Assembly (NCBI RefSeq): GCF_965279675.1
Contig: NZ_CBDIIJ010000002.1
Span: 744,001 to 808,000 of the forward strand
Reading direction: 5' to 3'
DNA: 64,000 nt
Source: Mucisphaera sp965279675
GTDB lineage: Bacteria > Planctomycetota > Phycisphaerae > Phycisphaerales > Phycisphaeraceae
A program made the translations under genes and the position numbers. This document shows positions 62,019-64,000 of the stretch, piece after piece. Every line of letters begins with the position of its first letter. Positions within the stretch are counted from its first letter, which is position 1. The notes below the pieces were generated by a model. The model was not told the origin of the DNA, did not search any database, and saw only the letters and a list, made by a program, of their open reading frames with translations.

Positions 62019-62909
62019 TTATACGTATACACTTCCAGACGCGCTTCTTAAACCAAGACTTTCAGTGAACTCATATGGACAGGTATCAATTAATCTTGCA
62101 ACTTGTTTTTTTATATCCTCTATCTTACTATTTAAGTACCATCTTTCGCCCCTTTCTACGCTATCTACAAAACTAGCTGTTACTCCCAAGTATGCTGAAA
62201 AGTCATGCCATTTAAAAGGGCAGTCAATATGCCCTTTTGAATAGAATGCGAATGGAACACCATACGCATAGGCAACTATTGCACCATGCAATGATGCTGA
62301 TAAAATAAATTTTGACGACGCTACCCGATCTATCCATAACTCGACTGAACGGCTACTGCCCTGAATACTAGGACTCATTATTAAATCACAACCAGTGCTC
62401 GATAACACTGATTCATTACACGGCGTATTGAGATGAGGTATGAATAGTTTTTTGTTCAGATAATTATTACTCACTCGAGGTGAATACAGCAGTGGGAGTA
62501 GGAGAGCACTGTCACCCACCACCTCTACATCACCTCCAAGCACAGCTGAGGTTAGCGGTCCACGTACACCATGAAATGTGCATATATCGAGAAGCATTCG
62601 AGAGATATCTGTAGATTTTCTCGCGCCACACGACCAATAGTGTATAGGCACCCCGCGGCGATAGGCATCTTGCATATACTCTTCGTGTATTACACTCCCT
62701 ATTAAATATATATAGCTTCTATTGAGCTCATGTTTCGTGCGAGAGATAAAGTTTTTATAGTAGTATTCAGCTAGGTAATCACCAAAGTTATGGTAGCCAG
62801 ATTTTTTATATCCATACTTCAGTGTCACCCCGCGCTCTCTTAGACCATAGAGTGTAAGCTTGTCTCCGATTTCTGTCTTACATCTACTAAGTAATTTTCT
62901 CACATTCAT
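62019..62909 (-). CDS. Polysaccharide pyruvyltransferase-family protein
   Basis: The 296-residue protein has HNFGDYLAEYYYKNF near the N-terminus, IHYWSCGARKS, GVRGPLTSAVLG, VVGDSALLLPLL and SASLHGAIVAYAYGVPF, matching the CsaB/WcaK pyruvyltransferase family. It would put a ketal pyruvate on a surface sugar. It begins 13 bases after the flippase gene, suggesting one transcript with the next gene. Confidence 0.85.
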   Translation of the reverse strand: MNVRKLLSRCKTEIGDKLTLYGLRERGVTLKYGYKKSGYHNFGDYLAEYYYKNFISRTKHELNRSYIYLIGSVIHEEYMQDAYRRGVPIHYWSCGARKSTDISRMLLDICTFHGVRGPLTSAVLGGDVEVVGDSALLLPLLYSPRVSNNYLNKKLFIPHLNTPCNESVLSSTGCDLIMSPSIQGSSRSVELWIDRVASSKFILSASLHGAIVAYAYGVPFAFYSKGHIDCPFKWHDFSAYLGVTASFVDSVERGERWYLNSKIEDIKKQVARLIDTCPYEFTESLGLRSASGSVYV

Positions 62910-62922
62910 ATTGGCGTACCAC

Positions 62923-64000
62923 TCAGGCTAGAAATAGAATACACACTACAGTACAAATTGACAAGATATCTAACAGACGATCATCTACCTTGATAGATAT
63001 CGCGTGCAGTAGAACATAGGGGTACAGTGCGATGGAGCCTGCTGCCAGTCCCCAGATCATACCTATTGGTCCCGCCATAGCATACCCTATACATGTTGCA
63101 ACCACTCTAAAGAGAGATCGCAGTATCTGGGCCATAGCAACTGCTCGAGAGTCTCCTGCGGCAAGCAACGCTGTCAAATAGGTTCCACACACAATATCTA
63201 ATATGCTAGCAGCAGCAGCCGGTGCTATAAAGTCACCTATCAAGATATATCTAGGGTCATATAAGAAGTCAGTTATAGTATCTCCCAAGAAGGCGGTCAT
63301 GCCCAGTATTGGTAGAGAGATGGCTGTTGCTGTATACCTTCCTAGCCGTGTGCTATGAATATATCTTTGGCTATCATTCTGTACTTTTGATAGTACTGGA
63401 AAAAATATTTTAGCTTGCAATAACTCAACAATAGTTCGTATAACTGTACATAGCATCATCGCGATTGTGATCTGCCCCAGAAGATCGATCGCAACAAATA
63501 GACCTCTTATTAGCTGAAGCCCCTGGCCGCCAGCATATGTTGCTACTGTTGATATTGCTATCCACTTACCATACCCAAGTAAAGATTTCAGGGACTCCTT
63601 CTCAATGCTCAGCCGATGTTGATGACTGGGGAGCAGCCAGTGTCCTATGACTACACTTGTTGTCGAACCCAATATACCGCCCGCTATAAGTGACCAGACT
63701 GTTGGTGACACCCACGCCCATGCCACCATCACCACGATGGTGACAAGCTGACCGATCAGCTGTAACAGTGTTACTCTCCCCAGCTGTAGTTGACGGTTTG
63801 TTGTATGGACCGCTGTCGTCTGAAAACCACTTATCGTCGCGGTAACACCGACCACGGGCAGCAGTAGTGCGAGCTCGGGCTCGCCGTAGAGCAAGGAGAC
63901 CGGCCACGCAATTAAGCACGCGAATAACCAGAGCACAAAGCCCCGCACGATCTGTATCGTCCACGCGGTGTTGAGAAATTTGGGGTCATCCCCTCGAGCA
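62923..64000 (-). CDS. Wzx-type oligosaccharide flippase, 5' end cut by window edge
   Basis: This hydrophobic protein with at least ten membrane segments matches polysaccharide flippases (GYGKWIAISTVATYAGGQGLQLIRGLF, LLQAKIFFPVLSKVQND). The first internal start is a GTG at 63948, but the frame remains coding to the right edge (DPKFLNTAWTIQIVRGF), so the N-terminus is outside the window. It would move lipid-linked repeat units across the inner membrane. Confidence 0.9.
   Translation of the reverse strand, partial: ARGDDPKFLNTAWTIQIVRGFVLWLFACLIAWPVSLLYGEPELALLLPVVGVTATISGFQTTAVHTTNRQLQLGRVTLLQLIGQLVTIVVMVAWAWVSPTVWSLIAGGILGSTTSVVIGHWLLPSHQHRLSIEKESLKSLLGYGKWIAISTVATYAGGQGLQLIRGLFVAIDLLGQITIAMMLCTVIRTIVELLQAKIFFPVLSKVQNDSQRYIHSTRLGRYTATAISLPILGMTAFLGDTITDFLYDPRYILIGDFIAPAAAASILDIVCGTYLTALLAAGDSRAVAMAQILRSLFRVVATCIGYAMAGPIGMIWGLAAGSIALYPYVLLHAISIKVDDRLLDILSICTVVCILFLA

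Overview
The window looks like a chromosome segment of a planctomycete, most likely class Phycisphaerae. Most of it is GC-rich. It carries several exported proteins with C-terminal sorting tails (PEP-type and a PTPTAA-type variant), a large protein with an N-terminal LEPR-XLL motif, dockerin-like EF-hand tails, and an EF-Tu whose switch I differs from the usual bacterial sequence. Assignment to class is inference; no rRNA gene is present.

Layout. 1-20.3 kb holds housekeeping and envelope genes: dnaE (cut by the left edge), an orphan DNA methyltransferase, a ferredoxin, a 2-hydroxyacid dehydrogenase, a minus-strand six-gene operon (10724 to 4957) encoding a small membrane protein, an MscS channel and an MCE/Mla-like lipid transporter, then an HDOD protein, two tandem exported proteins, argG, a sigma-70 factor, a MerR/B12-like regulator, an M42 peptidase and an alpha-amylase. 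20.3-24 kb holds tRNA-Pro, a hairpin pair with a GIY-YIG gene, and a 1008-residue LEPR protein. 24-37 kb holds a HAD-UbiA fusion, an NhaC antiporter, gamma-glutamyltransferase, three PEP-CTERM proteins (one an alkaline phosphatase, one a beta-strand-repeat protein with dockerin repeats) and a GGDEF/EAL protein. 37.3-39.2 kb is a tRNA-Thr, tuf, rpmG, tRNA-Trp cluster. 39.5-48.6 kb holds a PEP-CTERM protein, a NifU-type scaffold, csrA, mtnP, an ECF sigma/anti-sigma-like pair, ilvB with its own leader peptide, and two more PTPTAA-tail proteins. 48.6-52.5 kb is a small apparent secondary-metabolite locus. 52.5-58.3 kb holds recJ, a SpoIID-like lipoprotein, a HAD hydrolase, a LOG-family protein, rplT and rpmI. 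From about 58.76 kb to the right edge is a clearly more AT-rich polysaccharide biosynthesis island.

The + strand is strongly C-rich up to about 20.3 kb and strongly G-rich from about 23.6 kb, whichever strand the genes lie on. This is the sign change expected at a replication origin, or at a rearrangement boundary.

Best candidates for something new: (1) an Mla-type operon whose ATPase subunit has lost every catalytic motif; (2) a FeeM-like N-acyltransferase, glycosyltransferase and vanillyl-alcohol-oxidase-family locus that could make modified N-acyl-tyrosines; (3) a PTPTAA-type sorting tail used beside classical PEP tails, including on two tandem proteins with thioester-domain-like Cys and Gln motifs; (4) a leaderless VVV leader peptide upstream of ilvB; (5) a GIY-YIG gene with a perfect 19-bp hairpin next to tRNA-Pro.
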